From positions 1 through 27,729 of IMG/VR virus record IMGVR_UViG_3300002231_000204: a stretch of DNA of 27,729 nucleotides. One strand, 5' to 3'. The notes beneath the pieces were generated by a model that worked only from the letters and a program-made list of their open reading frames with translations, made no database searches and was not told the origin of the DNA. The position numbers and the translations under genes are program-made. The stretch comes from a virus. This document shows, in pieces, positions 16,378 to 22,924 of the stretch; the stretch's first letter is position 1; each line of letters starts with the position of its first letter.

Positions 16378-16837
16378 ACTTTAACCCATATTCTGCTATA
16401 CATATAGCGTCAGCCATACCATCGCTATCTTTTTTGCTTCTTTTAGTCGGTAATAAACTAATATGCGGATATTTCTGCTTAACATATCTTATCGAAGCGG
16501 ACTTATCACCTTTAGGATACCCAACTAATATTTTCTTCTTCCATTCTTGAGGTCGTACTAGTATATATGGCAGATTCAAAGCTGAACAAATACCTTGTAT
16601 CATCCCAAACTGTTCACCGAATCTAAACACCGATGTGACACCTTGCTTCGGCATAGCCGATACTTTCTCTATGACAACGAGATCAGGTTGGTACATTTCT
16701 AACCTACCGACTATCATAGGCAAATCTAAATATATCTTCTCGCCTTTAGCCACAGGCATCATAACAACGCCGTCAACTTTGCTACCAAGCAACGCAATAG
16801 CCCCTTTGAACCCGACATCAATCCCTATGACTCTCAT
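16361..16837 (-). CDS. RuvC-like Holliday-junction resolvase
   Basis: The 158-residue protein shows the RuvC/RNase H-like layout: a first catalytic Asp in MRVIGIDVGFKGAIAL, Glu in PDLVVIEKVSAMP, the middle segment GQFGMIQGICSALNLP, and the C-terminal Asp pair in SDGMADAICIAEYG. Phage enzymes of this type resolve branched recombination and replication intermediates before packaging. It lies with SSB and a Sak4-like ATPase in the same leftward operon, which fits a phage recombination system. The start is set by an AAAGGAG RBS inside the 26-bp repeated junction at 16833-16858. Confidence 0.88.
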   Translation of the reverse strand: MRVIGIDVGFKGAIALLGSKVDGVVMMPVAKGEKIYLDLPMIVGRLEMYQPDLVVIEKVSAMPKQGVTSVFRFGEQFGMIQGICSALNLPYILVRPQEWKKKILVGYPKGDKSASIRYVKQKYPHISLLPTKRSKKDSDGMADAICIAEYGLKYDNRG

Positions 16838-17600
16838 GCTTCTCCTTTGGCTCGTGGAAATTTTGTTCTGCTATTTGACAAAATAGACTGCAATCTATTA
16901 CAGGCTCTTCGTCGATGCGACCAACGTTGCTGTCAAGCTCGTCGAGGAAAACCCTTTTGCGTTCTCCGTCCCCTGCGTAGCTCTTATTTATAGCAACATT
17001 TAATTTCCTCTCTATTTTGCTCATTCTATCAAATATATCAGGAAAATCTACTCTTATTTTATTCCAATAGCCCGACTGCCCTTTCGGGCATCCTATGCAA
17101 TTATTGTGACCATAGCCGAGCTTATACATTGTTGGCAATTCTATCCCTTGCCTTTCTAGTAAAGCAAGACAATCAGACTTAGATAACCCCTTTTCTATCA
17201 GATTAAACTCTAGGTTTAATTCAGGGAAGTTATCTTTTAATTTTTGCATTCTATTTCTTTCCCCCACATCAAAGCCAAAGATATGAATATCGTCGTGTCT
17301 TTGGAAATCTTCTCTCAACTTCTTTTTTAATTCAATAGTACATCTTGCACCATAAACCCCTGCTAAATATTTTGTTTTTTCAAAGACATCAAAATGGTCT
17401 GTATATTTTTCATTCTTAAGGATAATAACTTTTCTACCCAACCATCGCTCGACATCTTTTAAGAATTTTTTGTTTGATTTATGCTCACCGCCAGTATCGC
17501 AATAAACAATAGAACACCTATCATGATACTTATCAACAGCTAACTTGGCGGATATAGCAGATGTTGCCCCACACGAAAACCATGAAATAACTCTACTCAT
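16818..17600 (-). CDS. PAPS-reductase/ATP-sulfurylase-fold protein (adenine nucleotide alpha-hydrolase type)
   Basis: The 260-residue protein has a PP-loop-like start (ISWFSCGATSAISA), YCDTGGEHKSN, GARCTIELKKK, HIFGFDVGERNRM and a Cys motif NNCIGCPKGQSGYW. These are typical of phosphoadenosine-phosphosulfate-reductase family proteins carried by many phages, of which DndC is a relative. True PAPS reductases reduce activated sulfate. Phage members are of uncertain role, and a link to DNA phosphorothioation or tRNA/DNA thiolation is speculation. Both gene ends lie in copies of a 26-bp direct repeat, and the tail HEPKEKHE recurs in the upstream YopX protein, suggesting insertion or duplication at this junction. 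Confidence 0.85.
   Translation of the reverse strand: MSRVISWFSCGATSAISAKLAVDKYHDRCSIVYCDTGGEHKSNKKFLKDVERWLGRKVIILKNEKYTDHFDVFEKTKYLAGVYGARCTIELKKKLREDFQRHDDIHIFGFDVGERNRMQKLKDNFPELNLEFNLIEKGLSKSDCLALLERQGIELPTMYKLGYGHNNCIGCPKGQSGYWNKIRVDFPDIFDRMSKIERKLNVAINKSYAGDGERKRVFLDELDSNVGRIDEEPVIDCSLFCQIAEQNFHEPKEKHESHRD
16833..16858. repeat. 26-bp direct repeat, copy 1 (gene junction)
   Basis: This stretch is identical to 17596-17621. It covers the codons for the HEPKEKHE tail of one gene plus the AAAGGAG ribosome binding site and ATGAG start of the next. The two copies flank the PAPS-reductase-like gene. Confidence 0.85.
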
Positions 17601-18009
17601 GCTTCTCCTTTGGCTCGTGGATATTGCCGATTTGTTTGAGTGGTAACTGGCTCATTATAAATTTACCATAAGGAATACTTTGTCTTTCGTTTTTAGCATA
17701 ATGGAATAAGAATGTTGCTTGTTCAGGGCAATACTTAATCACCCATTCCCTACCAACATTATCTTCGATTTTATCATTTTCATATAATTCTTTACCGTTC
17801 TTATCTTTGAGACCTGTATATTGTTCGACAATTAAGTGTTTAGGTTTCTTACCGTCTTTACTTAACATGAAACCCCAAGCAGTTTCAGCCCACCCATCAA
17901 CCAAAACGCACTCACCAGTTAAACTAAAACCACCGAGATTTTCTAGTTCATACCCCAATAACCATTTTTTGTTTTTATCATCCCAAGCCCTAAACTTAAT
18001 TTCTCTCAT
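17593..18009 (-). CDS. YopX family protein
   Basis: The product shows the YopX pattern at both ends: MREIKFRAWDDKNKKWL at the start and EQYTGLKDKNGKELYENDKI near residue 75, followed by a beta-rich C-terminal domain. YopX proteins are common in phages of both Gram types and have no firmly established function. I start it at ATG 18009, six bases after AGAAAGGTGA, rather than at the GTG at 18018, which falls on that ribosome binding site. The C-terminal tail HEPKEKHE is shared with the next gene through a 26-bp DNA repeat. Confidence 0.85.
   Translation of the reverse strand: MREIKFRAWDDKNKKWLLGYELENLGGFSLTGECVLVDGWAETAWGFMLSKDGKKPKHLIVEQYTGLKDKNGKELYENDKIEDNVGREWVIKYCPEQATFLFHYAKNERQSIPYGKFIMSQLPLKQIGNIHEPKEKHE
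17596..17621. repeat. 26-bp direct repeat, copy 2 (gene junction)
   Basis: This stretch is identical to 16833-16858 and spans the end of the YopX gene and the start of the PAPS-reductase-like gene. It begins CTCATGCTTCTCC on the plus strand. Confidence 0.85.
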
Positions 18010-18014
18010 ATTAT

Positions 18015-18746
18015 TCACCTTTCTGTAGACACCCCGTGTCTTTCTTTTAAACCTAAAAACATTTCAAGTTGTGGTCGAATAAGCGGATGCCATCCGTCCC
18101 AAGCACAAACCTCGATTGCTTCTTTTTTTGTAAGTAAGCTCTTCATGTCGTCCCAACAATTTTTTCCGTCAAGGATTTCATCACGCCATTTTAATAATGG
18201 CTTCATATTAGCCCAATACTCTCTCCAAAAAGGTAGTTTTTTTGTTGAAAACCATTTACACCTAATATCAAAATTAAATGAGAAAATATACCCACCTGCT
18301 TTGATATACCCACCTGCTTTGATATACCTACCTGCTTTGATATACCAACCTGCTTTGATATACTCACCTGCTTCGATAGACTCACCTGCTTTGATATACC
18401 AACCTGCTTTGATATACTCACCTGCTTCGATATACCCATCTGCTTTGATATACCAACCTGCTTTGATATACCAACCCGCTCTGATATACCCACCTGCTTT
18501 GATATACCAACCTGCTTCGATAGACTCACCTGCTTTGATATACCTACCTGCTTCGATATACCCATCTGCTTTGATATACCAACCTGCTTCGATATACCAA
18601 CCTGTAACTTTTAGAAAACCATCAACAAGTAATCGTTTTTGTATATTCAAAGGGCAATTAGCTATTAAAGACCCTTTTACATGATACCCATATTCGTCTT
18701 TAAATTGTTCAAGTTCATCAGGACTGTTTATTGTATATGTTTTCAC
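18015..18746 (-). CDS. Hexapeptide-repeat protein, long copy
   Basis: The start is GTG 18746, overlapping the upstream stop (GTGA). Residues 1-50 form a short domain (TINSPDELEQFKDEYGYHVK, LLVDGFLKVTG). Eighteen tandem hexapeptides follow, of the type GWYIKA, GESIEA, GGYIKA, DGYIEA, and then a non-repeat C-terminal domain of about 85 residues (FDIRCKWFSTKKLPFWREYW). A strict six-residue period with Ile at a fixed place suggests a beta-solenoid such as a left-handed helix; the KA/EA alternation is reminiscent of bactofilin-like or other scaffold repeats. Function is unknown. The 18-bp DNA repeats make the array prone to length change. Confidence 0.75.
   Translation of the reverse strand: MKTYTINSPDELEQFKDEYGYHVKGSLIANCPLNIQKRLLVDGFLKVTGWYIEAGWYIKADGYIEAGRYIKAGESIEAGWYIKAGGYIRAGWYIKAGWYIKADGYIEAGEYIKAGWYIKAGESIEAGEYIKAGWYIKAGRYIKAGGYIKAGGYIFSFNFDIRCKWFSTKKLPFWREYWANMKPLLKWRDEILDGKNCWDDMKSLLTKKEAIEVCAWDGWHPLIRPQLEMFLGLKERHGVSTER
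18288..18605. repeat. 18-bp tandem repeat array, about 18 units
   Basis: Units such as CCAACCTGCTTTGATATA recur without spacers and code on the minus strand for the GWYIKA-type hexapeptides. Variation is mostly at the two positions that change W/G/E/R and K/E. The array is coding, not CRISPR. Confidence 0.9.
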
Positions 18747-18787
18747 CCTTCCACCGTCCTTAATCTAAGGTTCTCAGCAAGGACAGC
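18605..18787. repeat. Duplicated block, copy 1 (183 bp)
   Basis: It aligns without gaps to 18913-19095, at an offset of exactly 308 bases, with about a dozen mismatches by eye. It covers the N-terminal coding part of the long hexapeptide gene and the C-terminal codons of the short one. Confidence 0.85.
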
Positions 18788-19054
18788 TTTGATATACTCA
18801 CCTGCTTTGATATACCAACCTGCTTTGATAGACCCACCTGCTTCGATATACCAACCTGCTTCGATATACCAACCTGCTTTGATATACCTACCTGCTTTGA
18901 TATACCTACCTATAACTTTTAGAAAACCATCAACAAGTAATCGTTTTTGTATATCTAAAGAACAATTTGCTACTAAAGAACCTTTTACATGATACCCATA
19001 TTCATCTTTAAATTGTTCAAGTTCATCAGGACTGTTTATTGTATATATTTTCAT
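18743..19054 (-). CDS. Hexapeptide-repeat protein, short chimeric copy
   Basis: This 103-residue paralogue has the same N-terminal domain as the long copy (KIYTINSPDELEQFKDEYGY) but only seven hexapeptides (GRYIKA, GWYIEA, GGSIKA and others). After the repeats it ends AVLAENLRLRTVEG, which is the C-terminus of the neighbouring gene at 19051 (NAVLAENLRLRTVEG). Its own C-terminal domain is missing. It therefore looks like the product of a tandem duplication whose breakpoint fell inside the repeat array. ATG 19054 overlaps the upstream stop (ATGA), and its stop overlaps the GTG of the long copy, so it is still translationally coupled and may be expressed. Confidence 0.7.
   Translation of the reverse strand: MKIYTINSPDELEQFKDEYGYHVKGSLVANCSLDIQKRLLVDGFLKVIGRYIKAGRYIKAGWYIEAGWYIEAGGSIKAGWYIKAGEYIKAVLAENLRLRTVEG
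18785..18910. repeat. 18-bp tandem repeat array, seven units
   Basis: The units are of the same family as the array at 18288-18605 and encode the hexapeptides of the short paralogue on the minus strand. Confidence 0.85.
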
Positions 19055-19095
19055 CCTTCCACCGTCCTTAATCTAAGATTCTCGGCAAGGACAGC
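18913..19095. repeat. Duplicated block, copy 2 (183 bp)
   Basis: This is the partner of 18605-18787. It spans the N-terminal coding part of the short hexapeptide gene and the authentic C-terminus of the gene at 19051-19527. Confidence 0.85.
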
Positions 19096-19527
19096 GTTGG
19101 CAATCGACTCAATGGCTTCGTGGGCTGTTTGGTAATGATAACTGAATAATGTTTTATAGTAATTATTAGGTTTACTTGCAACTTTTTTAGTCGAAAAGCC
19201 AATTTTATCATTGCCACGTAATTCGTACTTCACTTCATCTGTATTAAGCAATTCTAAATCTTTCTCGGTGAAAATATGAGGTTTGTAGAATTCGCAAAGA
19301 TCACCGTTTGATTCCCCTGACAATTCTAAATTGTCAGCGTATCCATCCTCTAGGTTTGTAATAAATCGGAGTTTATTACTGGGCTTATATATAACCCACT
19401 TCCCTACCTCAAGTTCAGGTTTAGCGTCGTAGTGCTTGGAGAGGATAGAAGCCCCTTTAGCTTTATCGAAAATAGCAGAAGCCTTTATTTTTTGACCATA
19501 GTCAATTTTTTCTGTCGATAAAGTCAT
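19051..19527 (-). CDS. Unknown 158-residue protein; true start probably upstream through a frame break
   Basis: The frame from ATG 19527 reads MTLSTEKIDYGQKIKASAIF and continues as a mixed alpha/beta protein with LEVGKWVIYKPSNKLRF and a C-terminal helix ending AVLAENLRLRTVEG. ATG 19527 has no Shine-Dalgarno. The same frame is open further upstream (HEEVIKEIVCKC). ATG 19582 has a good AAAGGA site and overlaps the preceding stop, but it reaches this frame only if one base of the A run at 19564-19567 is skipped, giving MDNQKKHEEVIKEIV and 176 residues. No function is recognised. Its last 15 codons are duplicated into the next gene. Confidence 0.65.
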   Translation of the reverse strand: MTLSTEKIDYGQKIKASAIFDKAKGASILSKHYDAKPELEVGKWVIYKPSNKLRFITNLEDGYADNLELSGESNGDLCEFYKPHIFTEKDLELLNTDEVKYELRGNDKIGFSTKKVASKPNNYYKTLFSYHYQTAHEAIESIANAVLAENLRLRTVEG

Positions 19528-19574
19528 ACACTTACAGACTATTTCTTTAATTACTTCTTCGTGTTTTCTTTTGG

Positions 19575-19892
19575 TTATCCATTACTCGTTCCTTTATCTT
19601 TATAATGTTTCTGTTCTTGTCCGTTATCCATATAGGTCTTTAGGTCTTGTGGTCTTTCAAAGTCATAGCTCCTATTTAGCCAATTACCCATAAACCTCTT
19701 ATATCCCTTATACTGCTTGCCTTTTCTCTCATTAGCTAACAGCCAACCTCTAGCTTTCTTAATTTGTTCTACTAACCATTCCTCTGGTTGTTTGCCGAAG
19801 TAACCCCACCTATTCTCAACTATCCTTTTGAAATAGGCGGGATTTTCTTCGATAACCTGATTAAATTTCCGTATGTAATCAGGAGTAGTCAT
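19575..19892 (-). CDS. Unknown 105-residue protein next to SSB
   Basis: The basic, helical product (YIRKFNQVIEENPAYFKRIV, EEWLVEQIKKARGWLLANER, FMGNWLNRSYDF) begins directly at the SSB stop, with ATG 19892 overlapping it. The pattern of short helices with Trp/Tyr is like phage replication accessory proteins of the DnaC/helicase-loader neighbourhood, but no defining motif is visible. Its position between SSB and later early genes suggests a role in DNA replication; this is inference. Confidence 0.65.
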   Translation of the reverse strand: MTTPDYIRKFNQVIEENPAYFKRIVENRWGYFGKQPEEWLVEQIKKARGWLLANERKGKQYKGYKRFMGNWLNRSYDFERPQDLKTYMDNGQEQKHYKDKGTSNG

Positions 19893-20266
19893 TAGAACGG
19901 CAAATTGTCTTCGTTTAAGTTATCTTTAGGTTGGGCTGTGTCACTGCCAGTAGCCTTACTGCCACCAGTAAATGAGAAATTAGTTAGTTTAATGTTGGTG
20001 TAATATTTATCATCTACTTTAGAGTAATTTAATTCACCCTCAAGATAAATCTCACTTCCCTTACTGAAATACTGGGCTATTACTTCACCGACTTTGCCCC
20101 AAGCATCTATATTATGCCATTCCGTTTTCTCTTGCTGTTCACCTTGCTTATCTTTCCATTTATTAGACGTAGCAACAGAGAACTTACATAAGGTCGTACC
20201 GTTTACGTCCTTAGTCTCTGGGTCTTGTCCTATTCTACCCAATAAAATTACTTTGTTCACGCTCAT
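19892..20266 (-). CDS. ssb: Single-stranded DNA-binding protein
   Basis: The 124-residue protein has the classic SSB OB-fold run: MSVNKVILLGRIGQDPETK, TTLCKFSVATSNKW, TEWHNIDAWGKVGEVIAQYF, GSEIYLEGELNYSK. The disordered linker ends in the acidic tip EDNLPF, which docks partner proteins. It coats single-stranded DNA in replication and recombination. It lies directly downstream of the Sak4-like ATPase, with the stop and start adjoining, a pairing often seen in phage recombination modules. Confidence 0.96.
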   Translation of the reverse strand: MSVNKVILLGRIGQDPETKDVNGTTLCKFSVATSNKWKDKQGEQQEKTEWHNIDAWGKVGEVIAQYFSKGSEIYLEGELNYSKVDDKYYTNIKLTNFSFTGGSKATGSDTAQPKDNLNEDNLPF

Positions 20267-21330
20267 TATTTTACTCCTCTATTCTGTAAATGTTCATAGT
20301 ATTTAAGATACTCTTCTTTTGTCTTATTCGGGATATATTTCTTATGTGCTGACGTTACCGCTTTAGCCACAGGATAATGTTCTTTCTCTAATGGCTCAAT
20401 AGCCATAATCAACCTATCAATATCATCTTTCTCAACTAAAGCTCTTAGCTTAGACAATATCTCATTAGCATCGGACTTAGTTAAATCACCAGATTTAGAC
20501 GCGTTATATTTACCAAGAGACGTTTCCCATTTCTCAGGCACTATCCGTAATTGTACTCTAAGATTCTCAAGTTCTTCGACCTGTTCTTCGGTAGCATATT
20601 CTTTTTGTTCTGGCTTGTCGGCTTCATCATCACCTAACCAGCCGATAATAGTATTGGCTAAACGACCATCATCTTCTTCACCAGGTTTATAAAATACCTT
20701 ACCATCCAAAGAACGGCAACGTGTCTTAGAGGTAATAAAGTTATGTTCTAAATCCATATCACCGACAATATCAAACTCATATTCCATACCATCACGTTGT
20801 ATCGGAGCCATCCCCATTTTATTTATATGGGTCTTATTATTACTATCCTTTTCAACAACGTATTCAGTCTTAGTACGCATAGTAGTTATAAGATGACCAT
20901 TGAACGATAACATCGCATCTATAAACTTATTGTGTAATGGCGTAACTTCACGCCAGGCTGTATAGCTATTTTTGGACCTAGACTTCTTAGTAGCATCACC
21001 ATGGGCATCTAAGATACCACCAACGCCAGCCCAAGCATGAGTGAGTGAATCAATAACACAAATCTTATAATCATTATTCTGGGCTTCTTTGATAGCTTTT
21101 ATATAGTTCTCAACTTCATAGGTTTTTAATTCTAATACGTCAAAATCAAACAAATCAGCATACTTTTTAGCCGATCCTCTTTCCGAGTCGATAAAAGCTA
21201 TCTTATACCCATACTTTTTAGCTAAAGCAGTCGCCAAGTATAAAGATGTCATTGTTTTACCACCACCAGACGGTGAGCATAAAGCCATCCTTAACCATAT
21301 ACCACTTTTTTTTGCTTTAATAAAAGCCAT
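20266..21330 (-). CDS. Sak4-like RecA-fold ATPase (single-strand annealing recombinase)
   Basis: The N-terminal 220 residues carry Walker A CSPSGGGKTMTS near residue 18, KIAFIDSERGSA and Walker B YKICVIDSLTHAW, the pattern of AAA_24/Sak4 phage ATPases. These are RecA-core proteins that promote annealing with SSB's help. A C-terminal charged helical region of about 130 residues (EEQVEELENLRVQLRIVPEKW, LSKLRALVEKDDIDRL) follows, longer than in minimal Sak4. It directly precedes SSB in the operon, supporting a recombination role. A plasmid-type AAA replication ATPase is a less likely reading. Confidence 0.85.
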   Translation of the reverse strand: MAFIKAKKSGIWLRMALCSPSGGGKTMTSLYLATALAKKYGYKIAFIDSERGSAKKYADLFDFDVLELKTYEVENYIKAIKEAQNNDYKICVIDSLTHAWAGVGGILDAHGDATKKSRSKNSYTAWREVTPLHNKFIDAMLSFNGHLITTMRTKTEYVVEKDSNNKTHINKMGMAPIQRDGMEYEFDIVGDMDLEHNFITSKTRCRSLDGKVFYKPGEEDDGRLANTIIGWLGDDEADKPEQKEYATEEQVEELENLRVQLRIVPEKWETSLGKYNASKSGDLTKSDANEILSKLRALVEKDDIDRLIMAIEPLEKEHYPVAKAVTSAHKKYIPNKTKEEYLKYYEHLQNRGVK

Positions 21331-21545
21331 TATAAACTCTCCAATCTTATATCTTTACGCCATTGTATAGCATCATATATTTTCTCATCCAAGAATGTGG
21401 GTCTAATATCAGCATCTACTTCTTGGGCTATCTCATTTACATCATCATCTGAAAACATTAGATAGTCAGCTTCGTTCATAAAGTTATACACTTCACACAT
21501 AGTATCTTTAATACTGCTGACCCTGTTTGTGATTTTTAGTCTCAT
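21330..21545 (-). CDS. Small unknown protein, first gene of the leftward recombination operon
   Basis: The 71-residue, acidic-in-the-middle protein (MRLKITNRVSSIKDTMCEVY, LMFSDDDVNEIAQEVDAD) is not recognised. It follows a perfect leftward promoter at 21642-21669 by about 90 bases. The RBS GAAAGGAAG precedes ATG 21545. Its stop overlaps the start of the Sak4-like ATPase, so it is coupled to it. Confidence 0.65.
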   Translation of the reverse strand: MRLKITNRVSSIKDTMCEVYNFMNEADYLMFSDDDVNEIAQEVDADIRPTFLDEKIYDAIQWRKDIRLESL

Positions 21546-21641
21546 TTTTCTTCCTTTCTATATCTTGCCACACAAAAGCAAGAATAATTATTGCTTTTAT
21601 TTCTACATCTTTAAAGCGTTTGGCGAACTTCGTTCTTTTTT

Positions 21642-21669
21642 ATTATAACCAATTCTGAATGTTTGTCAA
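21642..21669 (-). promoter_or_regulatory. Leftward sigma70-type promoter of the recombination/replication operon
   Basis: TTGACA (21664-21669) and TATAAT (21642-21647) on the minus strand have a 16-base spacer. The flanks GCTTGACA and GGTTATAATAA match those of the promoter at 16258. It faces the genes at 21545 and below. Confidence 0.75.
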
Positions 21670-21712
21670 GCAAAAACTGTAAAATAAATAAAATAAATAT
21701 TACTTAATTTGC

Positions 21713-21740
21713 TTGACTTATCCTCAAAATATGTTATATT
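21713..21740 (+). promoter_or_regulatory. Rightward sigma70-type promoter, divergent from 21642
   Basis: TTGACT (21713-21718) and TATATT (21735-21740) are 16 bases apart, preceded by TTTGC as in the leftward promoter. It points into about 70 bases ending in a terminator hairpin and then into genes on the opposite strand, so it may make a short RNA. Confidence 0.5.
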
Positions 21741-21746
21741 CTTTAT

Positions 21747-21822
21747 TGAGTTTATTGTTTTGGTTGCTTCTTTATTCATTCCTTTCGAAAGCCCAGTATG
21801 TTATTGTACTGGGCTTATTTTA
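21747..21822 (+). ncRNA. Candidate small RNA between promoter and terminator
   Basis: A start about seven bases after the -10 at 21735-21740 would give an RNA of about 75 bases that ends in the hairpin at 21789-21816 plus a T-rich tail. No convincing coding frame lies in it, and it would be antisense to no annotated gene. It is a prediction from signals only. Confidence 0.35.
21789..21822 (+). terminator. Hairpin terminator
   Basis: AAGCCCAGTA and TACTGGGCTT form a perfect 10-bp stem with an 8-base loop, followed on the plus strand by ATTTTAT. In the leftward direction it follows the small membrane-protein gene closely (stop at 21825), but its T tract is weaker there. It may work both ways. 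Confidence 0.7.
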
Positions 21823-21824
21823 TA

Positions 21825-21983
21825 CTACCCAATTAACCATTCCGTACCAAACCAAAACACTAAGCTGGCTATAATAAACATTAAAGCTATTATTAAATAC
21901 CCTACTATTGCTGTACCACCATCTACTTCGTATTTACTGTCGTTATGTAAGCTCTCATTATCATCTTTATATTCTTTACTCAT
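21825..21983 (-). CDS. Small single-span membrane protein (52 residues)
   Basis: The polar N-terminus (MSKEYKDDNESLHNDSKYEV) is followed by one long hydrophobic helix (AIVGYLIIALMFIIASLVFW) and a short tail. ATG 21983 overlaps the TGA of the broken HTH gene (ATGA), which supports the start. The stop lies just before the hairpin at 21789-21816. No function is known; phage early membrane peptides sometimes act on the host membrane or exclude other phages. Confidence 0.55.
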   Translation of the reverse strand: MSKEYKDDNESLHNDSKYEVDGGTAIVGYLIIALMFIIASLVFWFGTEWLIG

Positions 21984-22179
21984 TTGTTACCATTCTCCAT
22001 CTCTTCTTGTATCGCTTGGTATATACAGATAGCGACAGGGAACGGAGTTTTTTTGTCCCCCCTTAGCTATTCGTTGTATAGTTTCTCTACGAAAAGCCAG
22101 TGCGTCTTGCTAGCTCATGTTTACTTAATCTACTTTTAGTGAGTAAACTCTCTAGTTCTAGGTGGCTTAAATTAATCAT
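21980..22179 (-). pseudogene. Small HTH regulator with two frame breaks
   Basis: ATG 22179 overlaps the upstream stop and reads MINLSHLELESLLTKSRLSK, HELARRTGF, the first half of a lambda-repressor-like HTH, then meets TAG. Skipping one base in the T run (22092-22095) continues as RRETIQRIAKGGQKNSVP. Skipping one more in the C run (22038-22040) gives VAICIYQAIQEEMENGNK and a TGA that overlaps the next ATG exactly. The repaired product of 65 residues is a plausible HTH protein. As written it is interrupted: assembly errors, decay or +1 frameshifting are all possible. Confidence 0.6.
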
Positions 22180-22408
22180 CATCCATCTCGTTTTCTTTTT
22201 TAGCAAATTCTTTATCGAGCTTATATATCCTTTCAGCCAATATACTATACACCGTAACTGACTTATCGAACCCAAGTACCATTCTACCGCTACAATATCT
22301 CTCAACGGTGTCAATACCGCAATTTAAAGCTGAAGCAAGCTCTTTATCAGACATATCAGCTTCATCTTTTAATGCGATTAACTGGGTACAAGTCATTCCT
22401 ACTACCAT
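22172..22408 (-). CDS. Small helix-turn-helix DNA-binding protein
   Basis: The 78-residue product has an HTH of Cro/C1 or terminase-like type around residues 10-45 (CTQLIALKDEADMSDKELAS, ALNCGIDTVERYCSGR), then a helical C-terminus (YSILAERIYKLDKEFAKKEN) and an acidic end. It could regulate the leftward early genes. ATG 22408 overlaps the upstream stop and its own stop overlaps the next HTH gene by eight bases, so the two regulators are coupled. Confidence 0.7.
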   Translation of the reverse strand: MVVGMTCTQLIALKDEADMSDKELASALNCGIDTVERYCSGRMVLGFDKSVTVYSILAERIYKLDKEFAKKENEMDDD

Positions 22409-22695
22409 TATAAATTCTCCTTACAATAATCGTTAGCCCATTCGGCAAACTTACCACCCCGTAAGCGTAACCCGATATGAAGCACAGGTTTAAACCTTTT
22501 TTCTCTTTTTATCCTGAAATGGCTCTCGGTAGATTTGTTATAAGACTTACAAGTTTTATCTCTATATACATCATTACAACTAGCACACTGAGAACATAAA
22601 CCATAAACATCCCAGCATTTAGATACTTGACTACTCTTGATTGACCTCCAAGAGCGTTTTTTCTTACACTTTACGCATATAGTAACCATTGCCAT
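22408..22695 (-). CDS. Cys-rich zinc-ribbon-like protein (95 residues)
   Basis: The N-terminus carries CVKCKKKRSW and, 25 residues later, CSQCASC, which could form one or two zinc sites. A very basic stretch (RIKREKRFKPVLHIGLRLRGG) that could touch nucleic acid follows. The start is ATG 22695 or ATG 22689; AAAGG stands 4 or 10 bases upstream. It overlaps the preceding gene by 32 bases. The CVKC...CSQC arrangement resembles small HNH-like or rubredoxin-like phage proteins, but no catalytic residues are evident. Confidence 0.65.
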   Translation of the reverse strand: MAMVTICVKCKKKRSWRSIKSSQVSKCWDVYGLCSQCASCNDVYRDKTCKSYNKSTESHFRIKREKRFKPVLHIGLRLRGGKFAEWANDYCKENL

Positions 22696-22924
22696 CTAAC
22701 CTTTCTGATTGACAAACTTTACAAAGATTCTTATTACATGATGAGACACGTTTAACGTTCCTTTTCTTTTTAACGGACGGCTCGTATTCATAACCGCATA
22801 CGGCACACCGCCATTTGACGATATAACTTCTATCATTGATGCTCATTAGTAAAGGTGTATCGCATTTAACCTTATTCTTGCGGGTTAAGCATCGAGTTAG
22901 GTTTACGCATAATTCCTCTCTCAT
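22664..22924 (-). CDS. Cys-rich zinc-ribbon-like protein (86 residues)
   Basis: Two CxxC pairs (CAVCGYEYEP and CKVCQSERL) lie about 28 residues apart, with a basic bridge (SVKKKRNVKRVSSCNK), the shape of a treble-clef or zinc ribbon. An N-terminal Cys (LCVNLTRCL) might contribute. ATG 22924 overlaps the stop of the 32-residue gene before it (AAATGA). Nucleic-acid or protein binding is likely from the fold class; the specific role is unknown. Confidence 0.65.
   Translation of the reverse strand: MREELCVNLTRCLTRKNKVKCDTPLLMSINDRSYIVKWRCAVCGYEYEPSVKKKRNVKRVSSCNKNLCKVCQSERLDGNGYYMRKV

Noticed and set aside
18288-18605. CRISPR-like array
   Set aside because: The 18-bp units are directly adjacent with no unique spacers and are in frame inside a protein gene.
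18145-18684. Long plus-strand open frame across the hexapeptide repeat, plus another minus-strand frame (18203-18565)
   Set aside because: An 18-bp repeat keeps every frame open. These are mirror or shifted readings of the repeat, with no RBS and no coupling to neighbours.
21731-21877. Short ATG frame (MLYSLLSLLFW...) in the candidate small RNA
   Set aside because: The ATG lies in the promoter -10 region, upstream of any transcript start.
21709-22032. Hydrophobic plus-strand frame of 107 codons, TTG start
   Set aside because: It starts inside the promoter, has no RBS, runs through the terminator hairpin, and is opposite the better-supported small membrane gene and HTH gene.
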